This document shows positions 26,836 to 39,800 of a stretch of DNA of 64,000 nucleotides, piece by piece (position 1 is the first letter of the stretch; each line of letters starts with the position of its first letter). The stretch lies in contig CM076656.1 of the NCBI GenBank assembly GCA_038496675.1, forward strand, positions 24,326,584-24,390,583. Direction: 5' to 3'. The notes below the pieces were generated by a model. The model saw only the letters and a list, made by a program, of their open reading frames with translations, had not been told where the DNA came from and did not search any database. The translations under genes were made by a program, and so were the position numbers. The DNA is from Rachycentron canadum. Taxonomy: Eukaryota; Chordata; Actinopteri; Carangiformes; Rachycentridae.

Positions 26836-29800
26836 GCAGTCTTTCATTTTGTTGTTTCATTACACCTTTTGTTTAATCTCTTGTTTCTTCTGCCATCAAA
26901 TAGCTGTAATATAGTTGATGCCACAAATGAATCCTGAGCATCAAATAAATCACATTCAAGAAAAAAAAAAAAAAAAAGAAGTAAACATCAGCGACTGCAG
27001 CTCATTTACAGGAGAACTAGTATCAGTCTTTAAAAATCTGGGTAAGCCTCTGTTACGACACGGTACAGCAGGAAAAAAGAGAGCGGGAGGGGGAACAGGA
27101 AAGGGAAAATCTGGCTTTGAATGGGCCGGTTGTGCAGGTCCAGATGAGTGGACTAGAGAAACCGGATCCAAGTTCTGCTGTTTTTGTTTCTTCTGCCAAA
27201 TGAGAAATTAAAATAACCTCTACCTCCTTGGTCTACGGGGGGTTGAGGGTAGTGGTGACAAGTGGTTACACATGCACACACACATTTACAATACTTATGA
27301 GGGAATTACATTAAAAACTTGGAACAACATTGTACAGGATCACACAGACACAGAGACTCCATCGTCAACTCCTCACAGTACGAGCCAAAGCCAAACTGAA
27401 CAGTCGAGCCTTACAGTCAAAGTAAAGGTTACAATTATAATTTATGGGGTTTTTTTTTTTTTGAGATGGGGAAATCTATTTAGTTTTATAGTTTATTTTA
27501 TATATTACTTGTATCTCTTTTGAAATATTAATTTCTTTTCAGAAGCTTCATTTGTTCTTTCATGGCCTTAAATCGCACAACAAGGGTGTGTCTTGACCAA
27601 CTGTGAAATTTGTAGAACTAGAAAATTGAATCTGTGCATATGAACATTTTATGACTGAGGCCTGTGAGTGTAGAGACTCCAGTAGGTGGAGACTTGTGCA
27701 CCTCGAGTCTTCAAACTGGGGAAGGTTATGGGCTGTTGGTTCTGTGTTAAAGAGCAAAATTCAGGGGCACCCTGTTGGCCGAGTGGTTAAAGGCCCCATG
27801 CCATATGGGCAAAGTGTGCCCTGGAGCAGGAGGTCCCCAGCTGGACCTTTTACTGCATGTTCCTCTGCGGAATTTCCTGTCTCTCTCCACTTTTCCTTTC
27901 AGAATAAAAAGGCCTAAAAATGGCCCAAAAATAACTTTAAAAGAAATTACTTTAGACATAAAAAAAAAAAAAACTCCTCTGAAGTTAACTAGTTTCATTC
28001 CAAAACTCGACCAACAAATTGTAAAGTAACTAAACACCTGACTGAGAAAAAGTCTCAGGTTTTTAACTATGATACAAAGTGACATGACTCAATCTGAAGT
28101 CACTCACTTCTCCCTCTGTAGTAAAGGTAAAGGGAGTGTCATTTTTAAACATTATACCCTATATCGTGGACTATGTAGTGCAACTGATGGTCAGTAACCA
28201 AGAAATATAGACCATAATGCATTACACTCACAGTGAAAGACAGAAAAACCAGTGCAGAGAAAATTACCCAAGAAGACACAGCCATTATAACAGTGTCCTG
28301 TGTATATCAATTATGATTAATATTAAATAATCACCCAAAAAAAAAAAATACAAAAAAACCCAGTCGTTGAAGGTTAATGTCAAATTAAAGTGTAAAGAGA
28401 TGTTATTTCAGATTTTAAAGGCAGCTTTTTTCAGTGATTTCAGAGGCAGGCACGTTACTTGCTGAAATGTGATATTTAATAAAAGACCAATAAACAGTGC
28501 GAGCGTTGTCCCCAGAGCTTTGTGTGTTAAGCTAAGGTGGGAAAACAACCAGCGACCAACTCCTGATCCTAAATGTGCTGTTTCCAGTAGGAACAGTTTA
28601 CTGAGATACAGGACTGACAAAAAAAAAAAAAAAAAAATCACCCCTCCTCAAACAATCACTTCACATGCTGTAAAAGCACTGCTTACTCACACAACAAATC
28701 TCCCATACGGCAAAAATCAATAAGCAGAGCAACACTCTATTGATCATATCTATATCTTGGATACACTCTGATGTCATGCTCCACTAGACAAGTGTGCGTT
28801 TGTGTGTTTATGGAAGTCAGGCGGCGCTGCGTTCATTACAATGAGAACAATATCTATTGAAGCTTTAAGATGCATTAAAACTGTGCCTCGGGTAAAAGGA
28901 GGCTTTTTCCTCCGGTTATCAGGCGTCTGTAATGGCTCCGGACGGCGAACTTGTGACCTCATGGAAATGAAAAGACGCACAGACGCAATGTGCAGCAAAC
29001 TGTAGTGTGATGTTGTCTTAAAGATGAAATGAAAGGCGGTGTGTAAATTTTAGGAGGTGGGTTGAGATGAGTGTAAAATCATTACACTGATTCATAGCAT
29101 TTTCCTGGTGAAAGGTCTGAAAGACTTGGTCTTTCGCAATCTGCTCATTAAAAGTTTAAACTGGAGACATCATAAAGTGATCAACACCATTCACCCTTTT
29201 CTATTGAAATGATGAATGTACAATCACTGCGTTCTTCACTGCCAGTATTAGTTGGATTTAACCCTGAGCGAATTGATAAATTTCACTTCTAAAGCTTTAC
29301 TGAATGCCTGTAAAATCTCATTACCACTCGCCACTCTGTTCATTTCATTTCAAGAATAAGTGAAAATATTGTTGTCATCAGTTCCTGTGATATAAAAGAC
29401 TTTAATGCAATATGAATGTAATGGCTCTGATAAATTCTCTCATTGATTTCTCTGCATGTCCACACAGTAATGACGAGGCACAGCGTTGCCCTCCACAGGC
29501 AGCAAACTGACATAGCAGAAGTGAAAGGACACTCGTCAAATAAATTCCCTGCAAAGTTACCAAAACAAACCACACTCGCGCTCTCAACAACTTGCGGAGG
29601 ACGATCATTACCCTAACATTTTCTTTCCGACTCCCTAACTTCCTTCACCTCTCTGCGCTGTCTTCTCCCGCTCTTCCCCCCCACCCCGTCTGCCTCTGCA
29701 GCTCAAAGTTATTGATAGTTTAAAGTTATGGGCTAATAATAAGATGGACACTGCATGGCCAGGAGCCTATTATACCCAGGTAATGGATAGCGTGCAGGTT

Positions 29801-30766
29801 TTGAATGACATTGCCTAGAGATTGGATGACGGAGAGTAGAGCGATTTATAGGCCTCCCCCCCCAAAGAGCCCACCCCCCATCCCCCTTCCCTGTCTTTCA
29901 CGTGCGCACACACACACACAAACATAGCACGCCCATGCTATTTATCTCCAGCTTGATAAGGAAGCAGATGAGGCATGGCAGTATTTATGGTGAAGATGTT
30001 CATAAAAACTGCTGCCATCGAGTCAGAAGTTTGAATCGACTCAGGTGAACAGCACATCCACTCCAAACTCTGTGCTCTTCACAGGTGATGCAAAGATAAA
30101 CACAACTGATGCTTTTGGTTGAAATACAACTTGACATGCTGCTGTTGTATTGCGATTTTCACGAGGGCTGCACCATATCCCCCCCCCCCCCCCCCAAAAA
30201 AAAAAAAATCACGTTGCTATTATTTTGGCCGATATTGTGATTTCACTTGGAATTTTCATATATTCAATAAAAATGTGTGGTGTCTCAAGCATGTTCCTGT
30301 TCATCTGGAGAATATGATCTGTCAGCTGCGGTGTCTCTGTAGCACCACAACACAACAGCTGTTGGCCATATTGGGCTTTTGAAGCATCTTAAAAACTAAT
30401 TTTATAAGAGGAAGGATGTTGAGGATTAAATCTGTGAGATAATTGTTTCGAGACTTCCTGACGAACTGTTTTGTTTGACTTCTTGATGTCACTGTCGGAG
30501 GTCAGCGCAGCAGCCGTGCGCTGATGCCAGCTCCACAGTCTGTTAGCTCATAACGTCCCTATAACAGCAACAGTAGAGACACTTCAGCGCGTGTTGTTGG
30601 GATGGAGGAGGAAGAGTAGGAGCGAGGAGGCATCAGGGAGCGCAATGAAAAAGGTTTGTCAACATTATCTGTTTTATTGATTTAACAGTAAAGGCTTGCC
30701 GCTTAAGCTTTATGTTGCTTTGGCTAGCCCCATTGAAAATACAAGGGCTGCAAATAAAAAATGATT

Positions 30767-30806
<40 letters not shown>

Positions 30807-33800
30807 TGAGCATTTTCATTGATTTATCTTTTATTTTTATCTCCTGTCTACCAGCTCAGGTTTTGCATGCATTATTGTTAAGGTTTCACCCATTTCATCA
30901 TCTTTATGAGAAGCCATTATGGTGGGACTATGTTCAACTGTGCTCCCCCTCCCAAAAGGACTAACACTGTCTTCTACGGGACAAGAGTGATTGTGTAATG
31001 CAGGGTCTAATTAATTAAGAAACAATGGTCCATAGTCCAGCCGTCTTTAGAGTCCACAGCCCTGCGAGGCCAAGAGAGCAATCCATCAAATAGTTGTCAA
31101 CCTTTGCCTCCCGGTGGCCAAAGAGGAAAAGTCAGCAGATCATCATCAAAAATGAATAAATAAATAAATAACTTCATCCTCTGGGGACCATGAATTTCTG
31201 TGTAAAACAACACAACTAGTGGCTCACCAATATGTTTTTTTTCCAAGGCCAATACAAATACAGATTGTTAATAATTAAGGAGAACAATAATTAATATTTG
31301 AAACCAATATCTGTCTTAAACAACTCATAGCAGACCGTTGTACTACACTGCATTAGATTTACCTAGAATTTACCTTTACCTAGGATGTGTAACCAATCAG
31401 ATGGTTCAGTGGGCGGGACATTGCTCCTGGCCACAGGGTGGTGAACAGACGGGGACATGCAGCTGCATCAGAGTCAAAGTTGTGCATAATTATATTGATT
31501 GATTATGTGATGATGCACATAATGAGAAAATGCTGAATTTCCAAATATTGATGCCTAATATTAACAAACAAGATCAGTAGTTGTCGAGATATTTCAGTGT
31601 GAAACGTTGCCATCCATAGAGTCAGGCCTCGCCTCTAGCCTGGTCCTTTTCCTGCCAAGGACTTTAATCTTGATCCATTAAAACAAAGATTAAAAAGCAA
31701 ACCAGAGCCGCGCAGATGTTTGAACACTTTTAGGTGTTAGTTGGGAGATTGTTGTTAAACTAATCATATTCCTAATCTATCTTGTGCCACTCTGAATTGT
31801 AGCTCTCTTCATGGGAAGAATTTGTGTTTTACATTTCTACTTTGTTCAGCACAGGTGGAAAAAGTTCTTGTGTAGTTGTAACTGCGTTGCCTCAATCATG
31901 GCTGAACAGGCAGAGAAAAGAGAGTGAGCGGAAACACAGCACGGCCATAAGCACTCGGCCTCAACACATGTCGAACTTCTCCCAAAGCACAGCGTTTCCA
32001 GGATTACCACTCGGAGCGTCACTACGCCCCACGCACACCGGAGAGCAGTGGGGTCAACAGAGTGTGTCATTGGAGCAGCTTGAAGCCTGGTAGGGTTCCT
32101 GTTGTGCTCTCAACTGTTGTCGCAGCTCTATTATTCCAGAGCAGCTGGTTATTACCACAGGACTCATACAGCTACACAGACACTCCATCAACATGCACAA
32201 ACAGACACACACACACAGCACAAAACACACGTTAAATAATCTGGGTTATGTCCTGCGCAGCGTGCACGGCTGAAACATGGACCAAGCAACGTAAAGGAGG
32301 TTGTGTGTAATGTTGGTGTGTAATGTGGTAAAAATGGTAAAAACAGTTGTGTGATCATGTTTTTTTGTCTTTTATAAAATGGACTCTTATTTGTGATACG
32401 AGCTGCAGAATTAAAAGTGACAAATAGTTTTAATACATTAAACAGAGATGAAAGAAGTTGTCGTTTAAATCACATAATCGGGCAGAATTATCAGGATGTT
32501 GATTTTGGAAACAATCACATCACTGCTTAATGCCACATAATGGATCACGAGTCCCACCTTTTTTTCCTCCCTCTTTCAGTTTGTGCTTCTCCTTTCTTTC
32601 TCTGTTTGTCTCCCTGTCTCTCTGTCTCTGTGTGTCCTCATTCTGCAGTTATCTCTACTTCTGGAACAGCAGGGTCAGGATCTGCCACTGAAACACCCAT
32701 TACTATAATTATTATTACCATCATCACTGATAACACCATCACCTGTGGATAACTGTTATTTTCACTGTTACCATTAAGAACCTACAATATACAGCTGATC
32801 CTGGTCTCCCCCTCTTCTCCCCCTCTCTCCTCCTCCCACCCCTCCTCTCAAACCCAACCGGACAAGGCAGACGTCCCCCCCCCACACCCCCAGTCTGAAT
32901 TAAATTGAGTCCAGCAAAATAAAGGTCATCAGCAAAATAATGATTTCTTCTGCTTGTTTGCATTACTGTGTTTCAAAATAAAAGCTTATATAGCAAACAT
33001 ATAAATTAGCAGCGTTTGTACAACTGTGCCTTCGTCCGTGTGATGGACACAGCGTATTTTAATATGAACAAGTGCTGTGATAAAATCAGATAATTAATCA
33101 ATAGCCTGGTGTTTTGTGCTGAGAAAGTCAAACAGAAAGATGAACAGAACGACTGCAGACAGACATCTGCACAGGTGAACAAACACACACAGGCAGATGC
33201 ATCTGCCTGTGTGTGTTTTGTTAACATGGCAAACGGTGCAGTCGTACAGTAAGAGCCCAGGAAAAAACCTCTGTGTTATTTACTGTTGCCACGTAAAAAA
33301 TATAATTAGATATGAGGGGGAAACAAACTATTTATGGAAACCCTTGGTTAATGACCAGGCTGCAGCTAAAACCCTTATTGATTTTCTTGTTAAATATACA
33401 GCTCAATTAAAGATACAGCTGATTAAAAGACATCAACAAATCGCAGTGGTGGATCTGGACGTGCTGGGGAAGCTGGGGCCGCCTGCTGCAGACGGAGAAT
33501 TACATGTTTTCATTCTCGCCCTCAGCCTCATCGCTGCAGTGCAGCAGGAACTGAGGCCACAACAGGTATTCCTCTTTTTCCATGGGAAAACCACCATCTC
33601 TCAAAGTCGCGGCCGTTTTTAAACCGGAGCTGTAAGGCCCACAGGTAGGCTGCTAGTTGTGGCAGAATTCGTTCTAATTTGATTGTTTGCTTCATACAGG
33701 ACCAATAAAAAGTATTCGTTTCCCAAAATGTGACAAAACAAGCTGCTGAATTTTGGCACTGAAAGCATAAAAAAAGCCACAAACAACAGCAATAATGCTG

Positions 33801-36800
33801 ACCTCTGAAAGCGTAAAGCAAAAATAATCAAACAAACAATACAAATTGACTTCCCTTGATAAAATGAAGTACCTGTTTAACACAAGCTCGACCGAGGCTC
33901 TTTTTCCTCCTTTCTGCCTCAGCCTTGTCACTGACAAATAAAAACCTTGACAGTCTGTGTACCCTCACAACCAGAGAAGGGCAGAATTACAATGTATAAT
34001 GGAAAACCTTTCTGTTTCTCACTGAAGAATACGAAAAAAATAAAAATAAATAAATAAATCAGTTTTAAGTGTATGAACTGTGGAAGTTTTTAAAAAGTTT
34101 TAGCTGTGCATTATTTAGTCTCCCATTTTTCAACTTTTCTACAATAGATGGATTTCTGTTTTCAAAAATGTTTTGTGTAAAAAGTTGTATTTCCGTTGCC
34201 AATCGAGCTCCGACAAAGAGAAAGAAGTGTACACTTGTTTTCAAGCATTTCAAAAGCCCAGTTAGTCATTTCTGACTAAATGAATCATACGTATATTCAC
34301 ATTTGTAAAAGGAAAAGTACTTGTTTACACCTATTTGTCTGCTTTTCTAATGTTAGTCCTTGTGTTAAACTCCATGAATAATGACGAACTCCAGTCTTGT
34401 GTTGTTTTTGAGTGTGTACCTGCAGGGAGTTGAGGAGGATGAAGATGTAGGCCATGACAATGGAGAAAGGCACCAAGACACCGCAGAGCCAGGTCAATCC
34501 AAGGATGGGCAGCAGCACCAACACCGCTTTCACTGCAGCCCTGTGCTCACACACACACACACGCACAGACAAACGACAGAATAAAAATTTAAGAATACGC
34601 ATTAATGCATGTAGGCAAAAAAAAAAAAAAACATATAACATAAAAGCTGAAATTATCAACCACGCCATGACCACTGAACTGGCTGAGCATTAACAACATC
34701 AGATACAATGAATGTAAATATTCACTAAAAATCCTCCTCCCTCCTTCATCGTCTGAGCCCAGTTCTGTGTTTCCCATCTTTTCAGCTCTTTGGACAAATC
34801 GGTGCAGCTTTGGCAGACTGCTTGTTCCATATACAACACAGTGCGGCTGCGAAGGCTCATGGGGTGACAACTTCCCACCTTAAATCCGCCTTAATTCTGT
34901 TTAGAGTGGAATTAGCTTCCCGCTCAGGTGACCGCCAAACCGCACCAGCTGTGTATGCGTGTGTGTGTGTGTGTGTGTGTGTGTGACATGGCGGGCAGTG
35001 AGCCCTAGTTTATTCAGCGGAGGAATGTGTTTGAATTTCCAAGACGGCTGCCACCCAGGGGTGCCAAATGGTTCAAGGCCTGCTTTGAGAACCATCATAG
35101 AGCACCTACTGTGAGCCCCGGTGGGCCGAGGCAGTGAAAAAACACACACACTTTAACACAATTTTCACTGATAGGATCATGTGCGAACCTGTTGTAGGAA
35201 ATCTACTGGATCACACACAGCAGCGTTTCACACCAGGACGAGGGCAGCGGTGGGAGCTTTTCAAGCTGCTCTTTTTACATGGATATCGCAGCGCAATTGT
35301 CACAAACAAGACAATGTGGAGATCAACATTAAAACTAGTGAGGCTGACGTTTTTCTGAGGAATCTTTATAACATGCAGTTAGTCAGCCGGATAAAATTAC
35401 ATGTTGTTTCCTGGCACTTATATGATGAGTTACAATAACTCTTAATCCCTCTATATATGGAGCTGCAGAGATTGAACATATATCTAACGTTTTTTTTTTC
35501 TTACATTTAGTTTCATTACAAAAACTGCAGTTTTATAGTATCTTTATTTTTTCTTTATGATTTAGCCGTATGAGTGTAGCCATAAGTATGACGATGATCT
35601 CATGTTGCATATAAATTTAAAGATAAAAGTGGACATATGCTTGCATCTCATTATTGCAAGGGATGAGATATTCTTCCATTCAAACATTTAGAGCCCATTT
35701 TGGAATATTAATATTTGAATTAGGGTTTAATCGATATGGTTTTCTTGAAGGACGGTAAAAGTGCTGCGAGTTTCGCTCTGCAGCTGCTGAGAGATGATAT
35801 TTTACATTGATGTTATACATTTTCAACAATTCTCAGTTTCCCACTAAAACGTATTCATAATCTTCATGATAATATATTAATAACATCACTACGACTGAAA
35901 CTGCTTCTAATGGTAAAATTGTATATTTCAAATCAAGTAATTCTACACCGGCCAGTTGAAGGATAAATTGTGTTGTGACAGTTTTGATGAATTCTGTAAC
36001 GTTTCAGGTATAAGACAGTGTCAATACATTGAAACTAAATGAAAATAACTGATGAACTAGAGCTTTTTAATTTAATGAAGCCAACACTGGCCTTAAGACA
36101 AGAAAACCTACGTTTAAATAATTTCCTTGTCAACACTCAAAGATACTGAAACAGATTATTAACCATTATGCCTGGTTGCAGCTTGCAGCCTTTTGTATGA
36201 ACAGCACTAATGTAATCCATTTAAAAAGTATTCCTATCCTGTTTGATAAATGAGTCTCGCTGTTCTAAAATGACAAATCCGATATAAAATCTTCCAGCTG
36301 CTTTTTATTTGACGCCCAGCGACTAAAGCTCGTCTGCTCCGAGGCCTGAGGCCTGGGTGGATGAGCTGGAGGAAAAAAAGAGGACAAATGGCACCTCCTT
36401 GTGGTTAGTACCTGATTTGCTCATAGGCTTGTTCCACAGGACTGGTGCCCATAGCCAACATGATGGACCTTCTCTTGGCCGTGGAGATGGTGATGACCAC
36501 CACCCGAATCAGTATCATGATGTTTACCTGGAAATGAATGGGAGGGAAGAAATGAGAGCAGGTACAGACGAACAGGTCTGTGTGATGCTTCCCATTTATT
36601 GGTTGCATTAGCTTCTGTAGTCACAATTATACAAGTGCACAGTGGTTACATGTGCCAAGTGTTTTATCCATGAATAGGCTACATGATGGGATTACGATTT
36701 AATTCACTGACCATGATGATGAAGATGACGGGCCCGGCAAAACCCCAGATAACACCGTTCTGGACACTGAGCCAACAGTAGCCGTCGGCTGAGTATTTGC

Positions 36801-39800
36801 CTGAGGCCGATGCCAGCGTGATGGTAACTATCAGCACCGGCAGACCTGGAGGGAGAGAGGGAGAGAGGGAAAAATAACAGCAGAGGGGAAGAATAAAGAA
36901 GAGGAATACAAGCAGAAACAAATAGTCAGGAAGAGGCAGAGATAAGAGCAAAAGGTAGAAGGAAACACCCACACACACAAGAATTATTTTATGCTTCCCA
37001 CAACTATTCTACATCATCAGATTTTTGAACAATGGGATGATCTGACTCTTTGTGGGTTCATTAATATGTCCTTTATCATTAGGTGTCAATAAATATCACA
37101 ACAAAATCCTGCACATTCACCACACAAGTGTGAAAAGAGTGACTCTGCTTGTGTCAGGCCTTTTTACCCCAGCCGATGAGATAGTAATATTTCATGTGTC
37201 GATCCTCGCTCAGGTTGACCGCGACCACCTTGCTCCAGAGAAGCAGACCCTCCACCAGCATCCAGCTAAATGCTGCCATGAAGAAGAGGTGAAGCAGTGC
37301 CGCCACGAGCGTGCATGCCACCTGCAAACACACAGACAGACGCACCTTTAACATTTCAAGGTGAGACTCCAGAGTGACGCGTCATTACCACTGCAATAGG
37401 CAATAAGCTTCAATTCCTGAGCCACAAACACAACAAGAGCATGATCAGAAAGCTCTGCCCGTTTGCTGTGGTGTCATGGTAGAATTGGTCAATTGCACAT
37501 TGTGCTGCAGTAACACAATTTGCTAAAAGTCATTTTTGTGTGGAAAATTGTCTGCCTCCAAAAATCCAATGCAAATGTGTACAAATAGGAAGGAGGGTGA
37601 CCTAAAGGGCATTTGACTGACAAACTGACTGAACGGATGATTGACACATTCCTTTTTCATACAACCTCTTTACATTTAGGGTTTCGTTAATCCAGGTATT
37701 TGCTCTGAATAAAACGATCAGCTCGCACATCACTCGCCTGACAAAATCAATTTAAACGATTTAAGGCAGAGTGGATGTGATGAATTTCACTTTTCAGGAG
37801 CCAAGAAAACAGACACCAAATGTCAGAGGTTAAACTTCATGTTGCTGATGGATTGTTTAAGGGCAGCTCATGATTGTGAGTGATGAACGAGGTGGCAATG
37901 GTCACTAATATCCCATTTACACTCTTTGAATTCCAAACTCAGAAATGACTGTTTGTGGATGTTTTCTGTCAGTATACAATAGAATATACCTTAAAATCTT
38001 ATTCACAATTAAACCTTATTTTACAGAGAGGAGGATAAAAAGGACAATAAAATAAAAAGATTAAATCCTAAAAGAAAAGTAGAGAAAGTGCTGTATGAAT
38101 ACCTGAAACTAGAAAATATATCAAACCCTAATAATTTATAATACATATATTAAATTATGCATTAAATTATCCGTTAGCACTCCTGACTAAATAACTGTAA
38201 ATGACTCTGGATTCGCCAAAACCACGTGTTAAAAAAAAAAAAGTCATTAAGGACCAAAAAAATGAGCTTCCTGATGGTCAGTCAGCCTAAATATACACAC
38301 ATATGGAACCATTTGATGAATTTCCAACAAGTGGCGATCTGCCCCAGGGGTAAAGTCCACCATGACATGACCTGGGGTCAAAGGACCAGGGGTCAAACCA
38401 ACTACAAGCTAATGAGTGACTGATGGGCGCGACAGTAATCGTTGCCTATGTCACGTCAAATGCCTGGGAACCTCGGATTGGACTCAATCCTCATTAAGGG
38501 AGATATTAAAAAGACTGAGGGGAAGGTAGAAATTATAATAACGGCCATTTCCAATTTCATTTAGCTTCACTTTCTAAAGCTTAAACATCACATGTCCTTA
38601 ACAGTAAAGTGATTATTGAGAAGATTAGAATCATAATTTGAAATTGTAAATGTATTTAATAATTTAATAAACTGAAAATGTATTTTATTGTGAAAATCTT
38701 TGTATTTCTTCTTATCTTCTAATATTTTGTTTGCATTTTTATTCCTTGTACACTTTGTATTTATATTTTAATATTTCTATATAGCTTTATATTTGTTTTA
38801 CTGTAATTTGGGGCAACGTGGCACAAGAATTTCCTTCGGGAAGTTCGATCTCATCTTAAATTCTAATATATCAATATTTCAACTTTTAATTTAAAAAACA
38901 AAACCAAAAAAAAAACAAACAAACAAAAAAAAAAAAAAACTACAAATCCATAATTGCTTGTCTAAAAAAGACTGTATGTATGAGTTCTTCACCCTCATTT
39001 GTCTTGGCCCTTTGGTGTAACAGTATGAAATCCAGTGAATTGTGAAATAAAAGCTGATGTGTTATTTTTCTGCCGTTACCTTGTTGTGAATGGCTGAGCC
39101 GCTGCACAGCAGAATCACCTGGGCGCAGATCAGAGCGATGAACAGGTTCTTGTGAATGGACGTCCTGTCAGATTTGGGGATACTGTGGAAAGAAAGGAGC
39201 AGTGTTGTCAAACACTGACATGTTCGGGTACATTTTAACACAAATCTCTGCCAGTGGACATTGTACACTCTGTATATCTGAGCTGTATTTATCCACAGAT
39301 GAGCCTTTAGCTGATTCAGATATTTTACTCAATATTTCCACTGCTATAAAAAGATCTGACTGATGAGCTTTGACTGCTTTGAATCACTTTCCATCCTGTT
39401 GATTGTGCAGCTGCATCGTTCCAGATCTGTTTTTCTGTCCAACATGTCACATTTAAACTGTTTGTTTTCCAGTATCTCATTTCTCTATATAAAGCACATA
39501 GAATTCAATACTATCCCGGTGGTGATGTGTATATGACTCGCATACCAGTTTTAAAATGTTTCCATTTCCTATATAACATGAATGAATCAGACAATAAACA
39601 GACTTTCGAGAGGTAAATTAACCGAAGAGCCTTTCATTACTTCCTGATGGGTTCAGGCTATTTGGGCTCATCTTATACCTGCACCGCTGCTTGTGATCAC
39701 CATCATTTCTTGTGTGATTATGCATGCATCTGGGGACACGTACACCTCTGCTTTGTGTGTGCCGTGTGTGTGTATTTAAGCACACAAATGCATGTACATC

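Larger units (their letters stand above)
11225..34419 (-). other. adgrd2 intron 19, 23 kb, splitting TM7
   Basis: About half of the receptor gene. It separates the codons for LLNSLQ from GLFIFL. It contains most microsatellites of the window, two copies of a 265-bp repeat, SINE-like fragments, a palindrome and several repeat-poor blocks. No coding exon of another gene was recognised in either strand. Confidence 0.7.

Noticed and set aside
33197..33622. Plus-strand frame of 141 codons without microsatellite content
   Set aside because: Starts inside the palindrome, shows no recognisable motif and lies inside the large receptor intron; most likely chance.
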